From an uncultured Helicobacteraceae bacterium (GTDB lineage: Bacteria; Campylobacterota; Campylobacteria; Campylobacterales; UBA6016), in contig CALJKN010000192.1 of the NCBI GenBank assembly GCA_937973585.1, positions 57,330 to 121,329 on the forward strand: 64,000 nucleotides of DNA, in the 5' to 3' direction. Each line of letters opens with the position of its first letter. Positions within the stretch are counted from its first letter, which is position 1. Both the position numbers and the translations under genes were made by a program. Below the pieces are notes generated by a model that had not been told where the DNA came from, made no database searches, and saw nothing but the letters and a program-made list of their open reading frames with translations. Below, in pieces: positions 16,720 to 27,090 of this stretch.

Positions 16720-19700
16720 CAATTCTCCTAGGATTATTTTTTAAGTGCTTCCAATACATTAGAGGAGTTACTACCAAAGTGAGAATTGTAGCAATCATTA
16801 CCCCAAAAATCAATGAAACGGCAAGCCCATTCCACACAGGGTCAAGGACTATCACAAACGATGCAAGTGCAATCGCAAGTGCCGTCAGCAAAATCGGCCT
16901 AAATCTAGTTGCAGCCGCCTCCAAAACGGCATTTTCGATACTTTTACCATCCCCAATCAGCTCATCCGTAAAATCTATAAGCATAATCGCATTTCTGACG
17001 ACAATGCCGGCCAGAGCAATAAATCCTATCATACTCGTAGCGGTAAAATACGTAGGCGTAACAACGTTCATCACCCAATGGCCAAACATTATTCCGATTA
17101 AAGTCAACGGTATTGCGCTCGTAACAATCCCTGGCACTCTAAAGCTTTTGTAGTAAGCAACCATCAATAGGTAAATTAATAAAACCGCAACCCCGAATGC
17201 CGAACCCAAATCCCTAAACGTATCAAACGTTACCTTCCACTCTCCGTCCATTACGATCCGGTATTTTTTGCCTGTCGCAATCTCGGTCAAATCTACGTTA
17301 AATCTTGGACTACCGTCCCATTCGGCCTTAAATCCTTCCATTCTAAACAGCTCGCTTCTGGCCTCAAACTGAGCATATACAGAGCCTCTTTTGTCCATCT
17401 CACCTGTTACTATCGTAACCTCGTTCAAGTCTTTAGAAGTTAATGCCTTATCTCTCGAATCGATACTATATTCTGCAATATCTTTTATAGGTATCAACTC
17501 CCCCGTTGTTCTGGACTGAACGGTTAGATCCATCAAATTCTCTATACTCTCTTTTTGAGCCCTATCCAGTTTTATAAAAACATCGATAGGATCTTTGTCG
17601 TCGGATGTGAGTACTACCGCCGCCTTATCTCCTTCGCCGCCTATCTTTAGAGCGTATGCTATATCTTCAACGCTCACGCCCATTGATGCAGCTTTTTGGA
17701 TATCCGGTTTTATGCTGTATTTTACGGAGGCTCTGTCCCCCATAACGTCGGTATCGACAACACCTTCAGTCTTTTTAAATATCCCTCTGATTTTCTCAGC
17801 CAAAATATCCCTTGATAATTTGTCTCCGCCGTATATCTCAAAAGCCAAGGTTGCCAACACCGGAGGCCCCGGAGGGTCTTCTACTAATTTGATATTGGCA
17901 TCACTAGCCGCTTCGCAAGATTTTACTTTTTTTCTAATATCGCTAACCATATCGCTAGAGCCTAGCTTTCTATCCCCTTTTTCACGGAGATTTACCCTGA
18001 TTTCGGCTACGTTGTCTCCGGTTTTAATAGAATTTCCACGGAGTAAGCCGTTGAAATCGGCTATTCCGGTCGTCCCGACAAAGGTCTCGAAATCTTTTAT
18101 ATCTCTCTCTTTTTTGAGGATATTTTCGATGCACACCGAAGTCTCTTTTGTCTTTTCTAGCGACGAGGAGGTTGGTAAATCTATGGTAATATTAAAAGTA
18201 TTGACATTGCTAGCCGGAAGCATTTTCGCCTTTACAAGCCCTATTACCGGAAGTGTCAGAGAAAGACAGAAAAGTCCGATTACCGAAAACATAAACATAT
18301 ATCTTTTCTTCCGAACCAAAATCATCGGTCTGACGTAGTTGTCGTAAAACTTATATGTTTTTGTATCCTCAAAAGAAATACCGTGCTCCGCATGGTGTGG
18401 TTTTAAAAATCTATATGCCAACCATGGAGATAGGGCAAAAGCGATAATCAGCGATGAGAACATCGCAACCGGAACGTTAAACGGAATCGGCCCCATATAA
18501 GGCCCCATCATACCGGTAACAAAAGCCATAGGGATAAACGCCAATACAACCGCAACCGTAGCGACGTATGTCGGGTTTCCGACCTCGTTTGTCGCTTTTA
18601 TGATTAGTTTTGCCTTGTCTTTTTCTTTTCCTAACGCAAAATGCCTATGGATATTCTCTATAACAACAATAGCATCATCAACAAGTAGCCCCAAAGAGAG
18701 GATGAGTGCAAACAGAGTAATCCTGTTTATCGTCTGATCAACAAGCATTCCGGCAAAAAGTGTCAATGCAAATACAAGCGGTATCGTGATTGAAACTATC
18801 ATCGCCTCTTTGATACCAAGCATAAAATAAAGAAGTAAAACGATAATGCCGATAGAAATTGCAAGGTGGAACGTAAGCTCTCCAACAACATGTTTTGCTT
18901 TGTAGCCGTCGTTTCTGGTTATAATCAGCTCAACTCCGCCAGGAATAGAACCCTTTAGCTCTTCTATCCTTTTTTCAACTGCTTCGGCAACAAAAACAGC
19001 ATTTGAACCCCGTTTTTTTGCCACAAACAGCGTAATCTGTCTACTTTTTTCTCCGCCAATACCGCCAAAAGCTTCCCCCTTGGTTACAAAAGCTTCTTGC
19101 TTTATATTTTTATTCTCTGAGTCCTCTATCACGGCCACGTCTTTTAGATAGACTATTTTTGAATTTTTAGCCGATACTACTACTTCGTTTAGGGTGTTAA
19201 AGTTTTTTAGATACCCGTCTAGCGTTATGTCAAGGCTCATATTTTTGGTATCTATTTTTCCAACAGGCATAGACGAAGAGGCCGACGAAAGGGCTTTTTG
19301 GACATCAAAAACCGTGATTTTGTAAGCCGAGAGTCTCTGCGCATCAAGAGTCACGTTAAACTGCCGTTTATTTTCAGGCTTTATCCCAACGACCGATACG
19401 TCTTTGATTTTACTCATTTCATCGGACAGCTCTCTTGCAACTTTATATAAATCTGTGTTTTGTCGTCCGTTTGATGCTATCGCAACCGTATAGATAGGTA
19501 CCTCGTCTATATCCATCGGTTTTACGAGCGGCGTCATCGCATTTTTAGGGAGCAGATCCATATTTTGCATAACCCTGTCGTATAGCTTCAAAAGAGAATT
19601 CTCTTTATTCTCTCCCACCTTAAACTGCACGGTTACAACACCTAATCCGTTTTGCGCCATTCCAAATATATGCTCAACTCCGGTTAACTCGTTTAGTTTT

Positions 19701-20008
19701 TTTGACAACGGCTCCACAACGGCCTTTTGGACATCGGCCGATGAGCCGCCCGGATAGGCTACTATTACACTGGCGGAGGGGACATCTATTTGAGGGTTCT
19801 CCTCTTTTGGGGTAAACATAAAAGCAAAAATACCCATAACCAAAACAAAAACAGCAATAATCGGAGTTAACGGGTTGTTCAAAAAAGCCGAAGCAAGCCG
19901 CCCTGCAAAATTAAGACTGACCTCCTCTTTTAACTCACGCAACTCTTTTTTTGTCCCGTCTATCTCATGGGTTACTGCGTCGCAACTATTGTGTAGTTCT
20001 TTATCCAT
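16694..20008 (-). CDS. RND-family efflux transporter, inner-membrane permease
   Basis: A 1104-residue proton-driven efflux pump subunit with the usual 12 membrane helices and two large periplasmic loops. A membrane helix at about 46-66 is preceded by an unusual 40-residue charged, helix-prone cytoplasmic N terminus. The fourth helix has the Asp pair [12 protein letters not shown] of the proton relay, as in hydrophobic/amphiphilic exporters rather than CzcA metal pumps. VEDPPGPPV and the C-terminal [19 protein letters not shown] are family marks. It is last of a tolC-adaptor-pump series, 3 bases after the adaptor gene. Substrate is unknown. Confidence 0.93.
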   Translation of the reverse strand: MDKELHNSCDAVTHEIDGTKKELRELKEEVSLNFAGRLASAFLNNPLTPIIAVFVLVMGIFAFMFTPKEENPQIDVPSASVIVAYPGGSSADVQKAVVEPLSKKLNELTGVEHIFGMAQNGLGVVTVQFKVGENKENSLLKLYDRVMQNMDLLPKNAMTPLVKPMDIDEVPIYTVAIASNGRQNTDLYKVARELSDEMSKIKDVSVVGIKPENKRQFNVTLDAQRLSAYKITVFDVQKALSSASSSMPVGKIDTKNMSLDITLDGYLKNFNTLNEVVVSAKNSKIVYLKDVAVIEDSENKNIKQEAFVTKGEAFGGIGGEKSRQITLFVAKKRGSNAVFVAEAVEKRIEELKGSIPGGVELIITRNDGYKAKHVVGELTFHLAISIGIIVLLLYFMLGIKEAMIVSITIPLVFALTLFAGMLVDQTINRITLFALILSLGLLVDDAIVVIENIHRHFALGKEKDKAKLIIKATNEVGNPTYVATVAVVLAFIPMAFVTGMMGPYMGPIPFNVPVAMFSSLIIAFALSPWLAYRFLKPHHAEHGISFEDTKTYKFYDNYVRPMILVRKKRYMFMFSVIGLFCLSLTLPVIGLVKAKMLPASNVNTFNITIDLPTSSSLEKTKETSVCIENILKKERDIKDFETFVGTTGIADFNGLLRGNSIKTGDNVAEIRVNLREKGDRKLGSSDMVSDIRKKVKSCEAASDANIKLVEDPPGPPVLATLAFEIYGGDKLSRDILAEKIRGIFKKTEGVVDTDVMGDRASVKYSIKPDIQKAASMGVSVEDIAYALKIGGEGDKAAVVLTSDDKDPIDVFIKLDRAQKESIENLMDLTVQSRTTGELIPIKDIAEYSIDSRDKALTSKDLNEVTIVTGEMDKRGSVYAQFEARSELFRMEGFKAEWDGSPRFNVDLTEIATGKKYRIVMDGEWKVTFDTFRDLGSAFGVAVLLIYLLMVAYYKSFRVPGIVTSAIPLTLIGIMFGHWVMNVVTPTYFTATSMIGFIALAGIVVRNAIMLIDFTDELIGDGKSIENAVLEAAATRFRPILLTALAIALASFVIVLDPVWNGLAVSLIFGVMIATILTLVVTPLMYWKHLKNNPRRIDGILNGRS

Positions 20009-20011
20009 CCC

Positions 20012-21004
20012 CTACTCCGCCTTTTGTCCGTCCATAAGGCTCTCTTTTGGGTTCTCGATCAGCTTTGTACCGCCCAAAACTCCGTCCACAACAGCAAAAT
20101 CACCGCCGGATTTTTTGATTTTGACTGGGATAAATTTCGCAATACCGTTTTGATATGCAAAAACTCCGGTCATCCCCCCTCTTTTTGCTATAACAGTAAG
20201 CGGAACTCTAGCTACAGAATCGTTTGTTGCCTGATTTGATAGTATCTTTACAAACATACCGCTATATAACCCGTCTAACTCTTTTGGTACGGCTCTAAGC
20301 ATAAAACCTCTCGAGTTTGCACCGGACGGTGTTATGGAGAGTATCTTTGCCTCTTTTAGTGAGTTTTGAGCTTTGAATTTCACAAAATCGCCGACTTTTA
20401 GGTTTTTTAAATCGCTATCGTATATGTCTGCTCTGATTCTTAGATCCCCTTTGCCGCTAAATAATAGCACCGGTTGTCCAGGATTTGCCAAAGAGGCGAC
20501 CGTGAGGTATTTTTTTAGCACCACACCGTCCATCGGAGCCCTCACGACAGAATATCCTAGCTCCCCCTTGGCCTGTGAAGCCAACGCCTGTCCGGCTATA
20601 TACGATTGGTTTTTAACCTCGTAATTGAGCTTTGCCCTCTCATACTCTTTTTCAGACACCACACCTTTTTCAAAAAGATTTTTATATCTCTCCATGTCTT
20701 TTTTGGCATCCAGATATGCGGCTTTGGCGGCGGCGCTATTTGCGGTAGCAGATACTACTCCGGCCTCTACGGATGGGGCATCCACTTCAAACAAAAGTGC
20801 CCCTTTTTTTACAGTTTCACCCTCTTCAACGTAAAACTTTTTGATATATCCGCCTATTTTAGTAGAGACAGCACTTTCGTCTTTTGAGTAGACTACGGCG
20901 GAGAGTTCGGTGAATCCGCTTGAGCCCTTATCTATGGTATACAGTTTTGGAGCGGCGCACAATGATAACGCCGCAAAAGATACAAAAAAAGCAATTTTTC
21001 TCAT
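20012..21004 (-). CDS. RND efflux periplasmic adaptor (membrane fusion protein)
   Basis: A 330-residue periplasmic adaptor linking pump and outer-membrane channel. It starts with a signal peptide (MRKIAFFVSFAALSLCAA). The lipoyl half-motifs are GGYIKKFYVEEGETVKKGALLFEVDA and, after a short alpha-hairpin, YSVVRAPMDGVVLKKYL. Beta-barrel and membrane-proximal domains follow (LRIRADIYDSDLKNLKVGD). It is one base from the tolC gene stop and three from the pump gene start, so the three form one unit. Confidence 0.92.
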   Translation of the reverse strand: MRKIAFFVSFAALSLCAAPKLYTIDKGSSGFTELSAVVYSKDESAVSTKIGGYIKKFYVEEGETVKKGALLFEVDAPSVEAGVVSATANSAAAKAAYLDAKKDMERYKNLFEKGVVSEKEYERAKLNYEVKNQSYIAGQALASQAKGELGYSVVRAPMDGVVLKKYLTVASLANPGQPVLLFSGKGDLRIRADIYDSDLKNLKVGDFVKFKAQNSLKEAKILSITPSGANSRGFMLRAVPKELDGLYSGMFVKILSNQATNDSVARVPLTVIAKRGGMTGVFAYQNGIAKFIPVKIKKSGGDFAVVDGVLGGTKLIENPKESLMDGQKAE

Positions 21005-21005
21005 A

Positions 21006-22346
21006 TTATTCCTTTACCCCTTGGCCTAGAGCATATTTGTATTCGGCTTTTGCATTTAAATATGCCGCCGTAGCGCCTATCAAAGCTGCTTGCGACAAAC
21101 TATCCTCGGCCTCTTTTTTGACAAGATCCGAAACCGACGTAAGACCGTTTTTGTATTTTATTTTGTAGTTTTCAAAAATATTCGATGCTAGAGCTTTTGC
21201 CGATTTAGCCTCAGAGAGTTGCAACTCTTTTTGTTTTAGCTCAAGCTCTTTTTGTTTTAGCTCAAATTTTGCAAAACTCTTTGTGGCAGCCTCATCGTAT
21301 GAAGCTTTTAAAAATTCGGCTCTGGCACCCTCTGTCTTTGCCGAGGTAGCTCCAAAGTCGGTTATATTGTAGCTAATGCCGACACCGGCAAGATAAAAAT
21401 CTTTTGAAGAAGATAGCGTCAAAGAGTTATCGTTGTAACCGTATTTAGCAAATGCAAATACCTTTGGATAAAAATCGGCCGACGACGCATCGCTGATTTT
21501 TTTTGAGGCATCCTTGATAGCAGATTTTGCGGCTATATCGTCTCTTTTTAATTCTATTGTCTTGTTTAGCCGAGGCTCAAAAAAACCGCCTACACCGTCA
21601 ACAGCCTCATCGTCCGTCAAAAATTTTAGATAACTAATCGCAACTTCATAGTTTTTTTCCGCTTCAAACAGCCTTGCCCTTGACACAGAATCAGCATACT
21701 CTGCCTCCATCAGGTCTGTTTTTGAGGCTAGCTTCTCTTTTAACATCTCTGACGTATTTGAAACTATCATCTCAACACTTTTTTTAGAAACCCTCATCGC
21801 TTCCAAATACTTTTGCGCCGCCACTGCATTGTTATATGCCCTAAGCGTCTCTACCGCAAGCGCTTTTTCATCTTTTGCCGCAAAAAGTTTTGCCGCCTCT
21901 TCTATCTTTTTTGCCGCCGCCTCTTGGTTTGAGAGAGCAAAACCGGCAAAAATAGGGAGCTTGTACTCAACAAAGCTCTCATAGTTGTCTCTGGGTTTTG
22001 GATTGTTGAGCTCATCCGGAGTAATAGAGAGTGGATTTTGACCGGAGGCTTGCGCCGACAAAAAATCTCCAAACCCGAAATCGGCAAATGTAGCTTCTCT
22101 GGAGGAGAGCTTATTCATAAATACATATCCGGCATGATTAGTCCTTGTGTAGTTATGTCCAATATTTAACTCGCCGAATTTTTTTGCCGAAATCTCAGAA
22201 ACCCTCGATTTTGCGATCTCAATATCTATTTTTTTCGCTTTTAACGAGTTGTTATTGGTCAAAGCTTTTTCCAAAATCTCTTCAAAGCCATACTCTCTGG
22301 CTGCTAGCAATATAGGTAGATAAAGGGCGAATAGAACCTTTTTCAA
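21006..22346 (-). CDS. TolC-family outer-membrane channel protein
   Basis: A 446-residue outer-membrane efflux channel. A short signal peptide (MKKVLFALYLPILLAA) is followed by two repeats of the OEP domain, rich in long helices (for example the KFELKQKELELKQKE tract near 350). The start is TTG at 22346, supported by AAGGAG five bases upstream. It is the first gene of the tripartite pump operon and sits behind a near-consensus promoter. Confidence 0.92.
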   Translation of the reverse strand: MKKVLFALYLPILLAAREYGFEEILEKALTNNNSLKAKKIDIEIAKSRVSEISAKKFGELNIGHNYTRTNHAGYVFMNKLSSREATFADFGFGDFLSAQASGQNPLSITPDELNNPKPRDNYESFVEYKLPIFAGFALSNQEAAAKKIEEAAKLFAAKDEKALAVETLRAYNNAVAAQKYLEAMRVSKKSVEMIVSNTSEMLKEKLASKTDLMEAEYADSVSRARLFEAEKNYEVAISYLKFLTDDEAVDGVGGFFEPRLNKTIELKRDDIAAKSAIKDASKKISDASSADFYPKVFAFAKYGYNDNSLTLSSSKDFYLAGVGISYNITDFGATSAKTEGARAEFLKASYDEAATKSFAKFELKQKELELKQKELQLSEAKSAKALASNIFENYKIKYKNGLTSVSDLVKKEAEDSLSQAALIGATAAYLNAKAEYKYALGQGVKE

Positions 22347-22379
22347 AAAAGCTCCTTAAGAAATTATAATAATTCGTTA

Positions 22380-22408
22380 ATTATAGCATAATGCAGCATT
22401 ATTATCAA
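22380..22408 (-). promoter_or_regulatory. Promoter of the efflux operon with palindromic operator in its spacer
   Basis: Minus strand: -35 TTGATA (22403-22408), a 17-base spacer, and -10 TATAAT (22380-22385) with an upstream TG. The spacer holds a perfect 15-base palindrome, seven-base arms ATAATGC and GCATTAT around one T (22388-22402). A dimeric repressor bound there would block polymerase, as TetR-family regulators do at efflux genes. No regulator gene is adjacent. Confidence 0.75.
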
Positions 22409-22424
22409 TATGATGAATGTGGGA

Positions 22425-22442
22425 CTCCCCTTTTTAGGGGAG
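22425..22442 (-). terminator. Hairpin downstream of serA
   Basis: CTCCCC (22425-22430) and GGGGAG (22437-22442) form a six-pair stem with a six-base loop just after serA. No long T run follows, so strength is uncertain. It separates serA from the efflux promoter. Confidence 0.5.
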
Positions 22443-22478
22443 ACTAAAGCAAGTTTTAAAAAGTATATAGAGGGCGAA

Positions 22479-24062
22479 TCAGATCTCTGCGTATGTAACG
22501 CTAATGGCCGCTTTTATTTTTCCAAGCTCAGCCAAAACGTCTGTAGTAATATCGTTATCGACTATGATAACGGCTAGTGCTTCTTTGTGCTGGCTCCTGC
22601 CGAGTCTAAAGTCTGCTATATTGATGTTGTGTTTTGCCAAAGTAGCCCCTACATCACCGATTACACCGGGAACGTCCGAGTTTTTAAAGAATATCATTTT
22701 GCCCTTCGGCTCCACGTCAACCTCAAAACCGTTAATATTCATAACCCTTGCCGTATTTTCGTCAAACATCGTTCCGCAAATTGTAGTTATATTGCCTCCG
22801 GCAGTTGTAAGCTTGACACCAATTTTATTTTTGTATCCGCTTGTATTTTTATCTGCTTTTGTAGAGACTTCGACACCCATCTCTTTCATCAAAAACATCG
22901 CATTCACGTAATTTACGTTTTCACCTACAGACTGACTGGCGGCACCGACGATAGCAAAAGTAGCCAGAGGGTCCAAATAGTCTGCTATCTCACCCTCGGC
23001 GGTTACTTTTATAGACTCGATAGCCCCTTTGTTGATTTGCGATGCCAAAAATGCCATCTTTTGTGCAAGCTCCAAAAATCCTAGAGCAAACTCGGGAACC
23101 TCGCTAACTTTTACAGGCAGATTTAGGGCGTTTGGATACGCAATCCCCCTTGCTGCTTGCAATGCGTTTGTTGCTGCTTCGATTGCTATTTTCTCCTGAC
23201 TCTCGAGCGTATTTGCACCAAGGTGAGCCGTAACACAGATATTATCAAGATCCAAAAGCGGGTTGCTCGTTGCAGGTTCTTTGTTAAAGACATCCATTCC
23301 GGCAAAAGATACTTTTTTTGATTTTAATCCCTCATACAAATCCTCTTCGTTATACAGACCGCCTCTGGCGCAGTTTATCAGTACGACACCCTCTTTCATT
23401 TTGGCTATCTCTTTTGAGGTTATCATATTAACGGTCTCTTTGTTTTTCGGAGTGTGAATAGTGATAATGTCGCATGACAAAATGTCATCAAAACTAGTCG
23501 TATACGCAACGCCAAGGTCTGTCGCTTTTGTAGGCTTAATATATGGGTCATACGTCACAACCTCCATACCGAATGCCAAAGCTCTCGTAGCAACCCTGCT
23601 CCCTATATTTCCAAACCCTATAACGCCGAGCTTTTTACCGTTCAACTCTCTACCGTACCAATCTTCTCTCTTCCATACCCTCTTGTCTTTTAGTTGCGAA
23701 TGTGCATACGGAAAAGTCCTCATGCAGCTGAGCATATGAGCCATTGTAAGCTCTACGGCTGCTATAGTGTTTGCTGTCGGGACATTCATAACTATGATCC
23801 CTTTTTTACTGCAAGACTCTATATCTACGTTATCAACCCCGACCCCTGCCCTTACTACGGCTTTTAGCTTATCGGCTCCGGTCAAAAAATTTACGTCTAC
23901 GTCGGTAGAACTTCTAGTAATCGCTATATCTGCGCCTTTGATTAGTTCCGGCACTTTATCTTTCGGTTCATTGGCTATGTTTATATATTCTATATCCTTG
24001 GCATTCTCTAGGATTTCAAGACCTTTTTTATGAATGTGGTCGCATACAATTATTCTTGGCAT
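22479..24062 (-). CDS. serA: D-3-phosphoglycerate dehydrogenase
   Basis: SerA oxidises 3-phosphoglycerate in the first step of serine synthesis. The 527 residues are the long form. The catalytic/NAD part has LGVIGFGNIGSRVATRALAFG and the substrate-side NCARGGLYNEEDLYEGL. The His of VTAHLGANTLESQEK is catalytic. An intervening ASB domain follows, then a C-terminal ACT domain (VPGVIGDVGATLAKHNINIADFRLGR) that usually senses serine. The last gene of the series running from pheS. Confidence 0.97.
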   Translation of the reverse strand: MPRIIVCDHIHKKGLEILENAKDIEYINIANEPKDKVPELIKGADIAITRSSTDVDVNFLTGADKLKAVVRAGVGVDNVDIESCSKKGIIVMNVPTANTIAAVELTMAHMLSCMRTFPYAHSQLKDKRVWKREDWYGRELNGKKLGVIGFGNIGSRVATRALAFGMEVVTYDPYIKPTKATDLGVAYTTSFDDILSCDIITIHTPKNKETVNMITSKEIAKMKEGVVLINCARGGLYNEEDLYEGLKSKKVSFAGMDVFNKEPATSNPLLDLDNICVTAHLGANTLESQEKIAIEAATNALQAARGIAYPNALNLPVKVSEVPEFALGFLELAQKMAFLASQINKGAIESIKVTAEGEIADYLDPLATFAIVGAASQSVGENVNYVNAMFLMKEMGVEVSTKADKNTSGYKNKIGVKLTTAGGNITTICGTMFDENTARVMNINGFEVDVEPKGKMIFFKNSDVPGVIGDVGATLAKHNINIADFRLGRSQHKEALAVIIVDNDITTDVLAELGKIKAAISVTYAEI

Positions 24063-24083
24063 TACAATTCCTTCGTAAAGTTG

Positions 24084-24536
24084 TTATAGAGTTTTTTTGA
24101 GTTCGTCAATAAGAGCATTCATCGATTCCTTATCTCTAAAGGATACGTTCACAGAGTAGCTACTCTTCTCTTTTTTGACCGTGTATAGCAGATTTAATGA
24201 TTTTAGCCTATTCTCAACATTTTGTAGTTGCTCTTCGTCTAGTTTTGATATTGATAGAATATGGTAATACTCTTTGTCGTCGCTCTTTTGCTCTCCCAGA
24301 TCTATGCTGTATGTAGCCTCGATAGCAGGATATAAATCACCGGTTTTTTTTCCGGTTAGCCTGTCAAACCAACTCCCGATCCCGCTACCTCGCATATCAA
24401 GCGGGAGCTGTTTTATCGGTGTAACGGAGGTAGAAAAAATAACCTCCGTCGTCAGTTTAATATAAAAAAATACGCCGACTGCACCGCACAGAAGTAAGGC
24501 AGACCATATCAATAAAAACAGTTTTTGTCTGCTCAT
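24084..24536 (-). CDS. Conserved hypothetical protein with one N-terminal membrane helix
   Basis: A 150-residue protein with a single hydrophobic segment (about residues 5-27) and a mostly charged remainder predicted to be periplasmic. There is no Cys except in the helix and no recognised motif. A protein of similar size sits between serA and rpsA in Campylobacter, which supports it as a real gene. The function is not known. It is 9 bases downstream of rpsA and 21 upstream of serA. Confidence 0.8.
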   Translation of the reverse strand: MSRQKLFLLIWSALLLCGAVGVFFYIKLTTEVIFSTSVTPIKQLPLDMRGSGIGSWFDRLTGKKTGDLYPAIEATYSIDLGEQKSDDKEYYHILSISKLDEEQLQNVENRLKSLNLLYTVKKEKSSYSVNVSFRDKESMNALIDELKKTL

Positions 24537-24545
24537 CTAGTCAAA

Positions 24546-26216
24546 TCAGCTTTTTATCTGTTCTCTAAGCGTCTGGTTGAAAAAAGGGTCATCTGAGCTT
24601 TTGTTTGCCTCCCTGATAGCCTCTTTCTCTTTGTCTTTTTGGACTTTTCTTGTAGAGAGCCTTATTTTGCTATCTTCCAAAATAACTATTGCCGCCTCTA
24701 TATCATCGCCTATTTTTAGTTCAGATGATTTTTTAGGGTATAGATCATCGTTTCTAATAAGGCCGTCAACACCTCTGGCAAGCTCAACAAATACGCCGAA
24801 CTCTTTTATGTCCCTGATTTTGCCCGTTACTGTATCACCTATTTTGTGTGTTTTGGAGAAAGCTTTTGAAGGGTTTTCTTGCAATTCTTTTATACTCAAC
24901 GATATCTTCTCTTTCTGAGCATCTATTTTGATGATTTTAACATCTACACTATCACCTTCTTTTAGGAAGTCTTTGCACTTTTCATCCCTAAACCATGAGG
25001 CATCTTCGTTGTGTAGCAACCCTTCAACTTCACCTATTTTTACGAATGCGCCGAAATCGGTAACCGATGTAACCACCCCTTTGACGCTCTGTCCTACGGA
25101 AAAATCAGATGAGAATTTATCAAAAGGTTTTTGTAAAAGTCTTTTTACCGATAGTCTTAGCTTTCTATTTTGCAAATCAAGCTCTATAATCTCGGCATTT
25201 AGCTCTTGCCCTACAGTCAACACCTCGCTTGGATGTTTGATATTTTTCTGCCATGAGATCTCTGAGATATGCAAAAAGCCTTCGATATCATTGCCGATAT
25301 CTAAAAATGCACCGTAATTTTCTATATTTGATACGGTAGCTTTTACTGCATCGCCCACCTCAAGCTCATTTTTTATATCTTCCCACGGATCAGACATCGC
25401 AGCTTTGATAGAGAATGAAAGATGCTTTTTCTCTTTGTCGTAGTTGATTGCTTTTACAGCTACATTATCACCTATACTGTACATCGTAGATGGATTTACC
25501 GGACCTTTATAGCTTATCTCATTGTAATGCACGAGACCGTCTATGCCGTCAACCTCAACAAAAAGGCCGTAACTTGCTATTTTTTTGACAATACCGTCTA
25601 CAACTTCACCGTCTTCGATAAGTCTTTTTATTACGTCTCTTTTGGCTTTTCTCTTATCGTTTAACAGTTTTTTTCTGGATATTATGATGGAGCCGCTGTT
25701 TTCATCTACTTTTACTATGACGGCCGATACCCTTTTGCCTATAGTATCTTTTTCATCTTTTTTAATAAGAGCAAGGGAGTTAGGGAGGAAAAATTCAACC
25801 TCATTGTCGTCTTCGACTACAAAACCGCCTTTATTTTTCTTAGTTATAACACCCTCAACGGCTATATCCCTACTTTCAAAATCCATTACCGATTTAGCAA
25901 AAGCGGTTTGAACCTCTTTTTTTACTGCATTCTTGTGCGATATTATCGGCCTTTCGTTTTTTGCGCCGGAAATTGCAACTAAAATTTTATCACCTACTGC
26001 AAATTTGAAAGAGCCGTCTTTGTTTTTTATCTCAGAAACAGGCAGTCTACCCTCTATTTTTTTACCTACATCCACCGATGCGTAATCGTCTTTTATATCG
26101 ACTATCACACCCTCTACAACCCTGTCGCTCTTCTCGTTTTTAAACGACTCCTCGAGCATTGCGGCAAAATCTTCCTCTTCGCCTATCTCTTCAAAACCCA
26201 TCGGCCCCTGAATCAT
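24546..26216 (-). CDS. rpsA: 30S ribosomal protein S1
   Basis: S1 binds mRNA and helps initiation. The 556 residues contain six S1 repeats. Four are well conserved, each with a G-x-F/V/L-V/D-x core followed by EG(L/F)xH or a variant (YGLFVEVDGIDGLVH, YGAFLDIGNDIEGFLH, FGAFVKIGEVEGLLH, FGVFVELARGVDGLI). The first two, near residues 35-150, are divergent, as usual. Length matches E. coli S1 (557). The ATG at 26216 follows AAAGGGA. Confidence 0.97.
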   Translation of the reverse strand: MIQGPMGFEEIGEEEDFAAMLEESFKNEKSDRVVEGVIVDIKDDYASVDVGKKIEGRLPVSEIKNKDGSFKFAVGDKILVAISGAKNERPIISHKNAVKKEVQTAFAKSVMDFESRDIAVEGVITKKNKGGFVVEDDNEVEFFLPNSLALIKKDEKDTIGKRVSAVIVKVDENSGSIIISRKKLLNDKRKAKRDVIKRLIEDGEVVDGIVKKIASYGLFVEVDGIDGLVHYNEISYKGPVNPSTMYSIGDNVAVKAINYDKEKKHLSFSIKAAMSDPWEDIKNELEVGDAVKATVSNIENYGAFLDIGNDIEGFLHISEISWQKNIKHPSEVLTVGQELNAEIIELDLQNRKLRLSVKRLLQKPFDKFSSDFSVGQSVKGVVTSVTDFGAFVKIGEVEGLLHNEDASWFRDEKCKDFLKEGDSVDVKIIKIDAQKEKISLSIKELQENPSKAFSKTHKIGDTVTGKIRDIKEFGVFVELARGVDGLIRNDDLYPKKSSELKIGDDIEAAIVILEDSKIRLSTRKVQKDKEKEAIREANKSSDDPFFNQTLREQIKS

Positions 26217-26259
26217 TGAAATCCCTTTTGTTTTTGTTATTATGATTGCCTTACTTAGC

Positions 26260-27090
26260 TTAAAATTTGCTTACCTTATCTATTACTCCCGTTATTACCC
26301 AATCCGGAGTTGAAGCCCCAGCCGTAATTCCGCATAGTTTTTTGCCATTTAACCAGTTTTCGTCTATATCTTCACTTGACTCAACAAGGTAGCTCTCATC
26401 GCAGTTTTTCTTGCATATTTCCAAAAGCTGCTTTGTATTTGATGAGTTTTTACCCCCGACAACAAGGACGATATCGGCCTCTTTTGATAGTTTTTTTGCA
26501 GCCTCCTGATTTTCACCGGTAGCGTTACAGATTGTATTAAACACCCTAACCTCTTTTGAGGCTAGAATTAACTTTGAGACTATCTCCATAAACTCATCAA
26601 ATTTTCTGGTCGTCTGTGAAACTACGGCCACCCTCTCTCTAATACAAAGCGTATCAAGCTCACTCGGTTCTAAAACCACAAAAACACCGCTTTTTTCACT
26701 CGCATAACTCATAACCCCTTTTACCTCTGGGTGATTCTGATCCCCGAATATAACAATGTCATATCCCTCTTCCGACATTTTTTTGCAAATCTCTTGAGGT
26801 TTTGTGACATACGGGCAGGTTGCATCTACAATACTAAAATCGTTTTGCTTTAGTCTATCAAGCTCGTTTTTTTGTATCCCGTGTGTCCTGATTACAACCG
26901 TTCTATCGGAACTCAAAGCATCAAAATCTTCAACTAAACCGACATTAAAGCCGCTTTTTAGCCTCTCTATCTCCATTTTGTTATGGATTAGAGGGCCGTA
27001 TGTTGCGCTATTGGGGGTATTTTCTGCTATTTTTATAGCCCTTTTAACCCCAAAGCAAAAACCGTAGTTTTCAGCTAGTTTATAGTTCAT
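26260..27090 (-). CDS. ispH: 4-hydroxy-3-methylbut-2-enyl diphosphate reductase IspH
   Basis: IspH is the iron-sulfur enzyme of the last step of the MEP isoprenoid pathway. The ATG at 27090 begins [18 protein letters not shown], the standard N terminus. An upstream in-frame start would add 23 residues without family similarity. The [4Fe-4S] ligands are Cys12, Cys92 ([10 protein letters not shown]) and Cys188 (FNTICNAT). TRTHG-type His (VVIRTHGI) and NHPE supply active-site His and Glu. 276 residues is normal. It overlaps the end of aroA by 11 bases. Confidence 0.96.
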   Translation of the reverse strand: MNYKLAENYGFCFGVKRAIKIAENTPNSATYGPLIHNKMEIERLKSGFNVGLVEDFDALSSDRTVVIRTHGIQKNELDRLKQNDFSIVDATCPYVTKPQEICKKMSEEGYDIVIFGDQNHPEVKGVMSYASEKSGVFVVLEPSELDTLCIRERVAVVSQTTRKFDEFMEIVSKLILASKEVRVFNTICNATGENQEAAKKLSKEADIVLVVGGKNSSNTKQLLEICKKNCDESYLVESSEDIDENWLNGKKLCGITAGASTPDWVITGVIDKVSKF

